From Kiloniellaceae bacterium (lineage in GTDB: Bacteria > Pseudomonadota > Alphaproteobacteria > Kiloniellales > Kiloniellaceae): a stretch of DNA of 7,071 nt. This document shows positions 6,941 to 7,071 of the stretch, piece after piece. The notes under the pieces were generated by a model. It was given only the letters and a program-made list of their open reading frames with translations. It was not told the origin of the DNA and did no database searches. The stretch lies in NCBI GenBank assembly GCA_021776195.1, contig JAJFGK010000134.1, positions 1-7,071 on the forward strand. Direction: 5' to 3'. Position numbers and translations under genes: made by a program. Position 1 is the first letter of the stretch. The number at the start of each line of letters is the position of its first letter.

Positions 6941-7061
6941 GATGGGTCATAGGCGATCATTCGGGAAGGCGCGCTGTGCGGCGCGATGCTAAAGCATCGG
7001 GCAAGCAGCGGAACGCACCCCCATTGGGAGAGGGGGTTCGCCTAGGACCCACCGAAGGCCG
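6941..7061 (+). repeat. Structured palindromic repeat element, copy 2 (possible structured RNA)
   Basis: This is the same element as at 110-1, here on the plus strand and 110 nt after the terminator of the solute-binding protein gene. GATGGG (6941-6946) leads into the left arm TGGGTCATAGGCGA (6943-6956). The 59-nt core follows (6963-7021), then a 16-nt stretch, the right arm TCGCCTAGGACCCA (7038-7051), and the shared tail CCCACCGAAGGCCG (7048-7061). The arms pair over 13 of 14 positions and bear no resemblance to those of copy 1. The core hairpin is CGATGC-TAAA-GCATCG. A GGGTTCTTTT run follows the tail at 7061-7070, which may act as a U-tract. The right side is about 12 nt longer than in copy 1 and includes GGGAGAG (7026-7032). 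The window ends at 7071, so the true end is unseen. The family is not recognised. Confidence 0.78.
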
Positions 7062-7071
7062 GGTTCTTTTG

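Noticed and set aside
6922..6950. Promoter for repeat copy 2 (TTGTTA, 17 nt, GGTCAT)
   Set aside because: The -10 match is poor and would lie inside the left arm, so I could not support it.
6887..6952. Small plus-strand ORF of 21 codons starting MARASKAARA and ending in the arm of repeat copy 2
   Set aside because: There is no ribosome-binding site ahead of the ATG and no support beyond being open; its length is expected by chance.

Overview
The window reads as a catabolic gene cluster from a GC-rich (about 65% by eye) bacterium, most likely an alphaproteobacterium. The taxonomic guess rests on codon bias, the Tat-exported family 5 solute-binding protein and the gene content; no marker gene is present, so it is inference. 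There is no rRNA, tRNA, transposase or CRISPR array.

Layout. A divergent intergenic region (about 4991-5199) carries back-to-back promoters. Leftward, on the minus strand, runs a four-gene operon: a Rieske non-heme iron oxygenase alpha subunit (4990-3611), a GMC-family FAD oxidoreductase (3603-1930), a SnoaL/NTF2-like small protein (1937-1518, overlapping the GMC gene by 8 nt) and a second, paralogous Rieske oxygenase alpha subunit (1473-139, with a TTG start chosen by a strong ribosome-binding site). Rightward runs a single gene for a Tat-exported ABC solute-binding protein of extracellular family 5 (5200-6789), closed by a clear intrinsic terminator (6803-6830).

How the genes may work together. 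The binding protein would capture an organic substrate in the periplasm. The two oxygenases, both of the phthalate 4,5-dioxygenase-like type, would hydroxylate or dealkylate aromatic or heterocyclic intermediates. The GMC enzyme would oxidise an alcohol, and the SnoaL-like protein would assist a rearrangement or act as an accessory subunit. The substrate cannot be read from the sequence. No reductase/ferredoxin partner and no transporter permease or ATPase lies in the window.

The most unusual content is at the two edges. A structured element occurs once at the left edge (minus strand, about 110-1) and once at the right edge (plus strand, about 6941-7061), each downstream of the last gene of its transcription unit. 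A 59-nt core is 53/59 identical, and all six differences lie either in a hairpin loop or at paired positions where pairing is kept. On both sides of the core lie arms that differ completely between copies yet are self-complementary within each copy. This looks like a conserved RNA fold or a palindromic repeat family, which I do not recognise.
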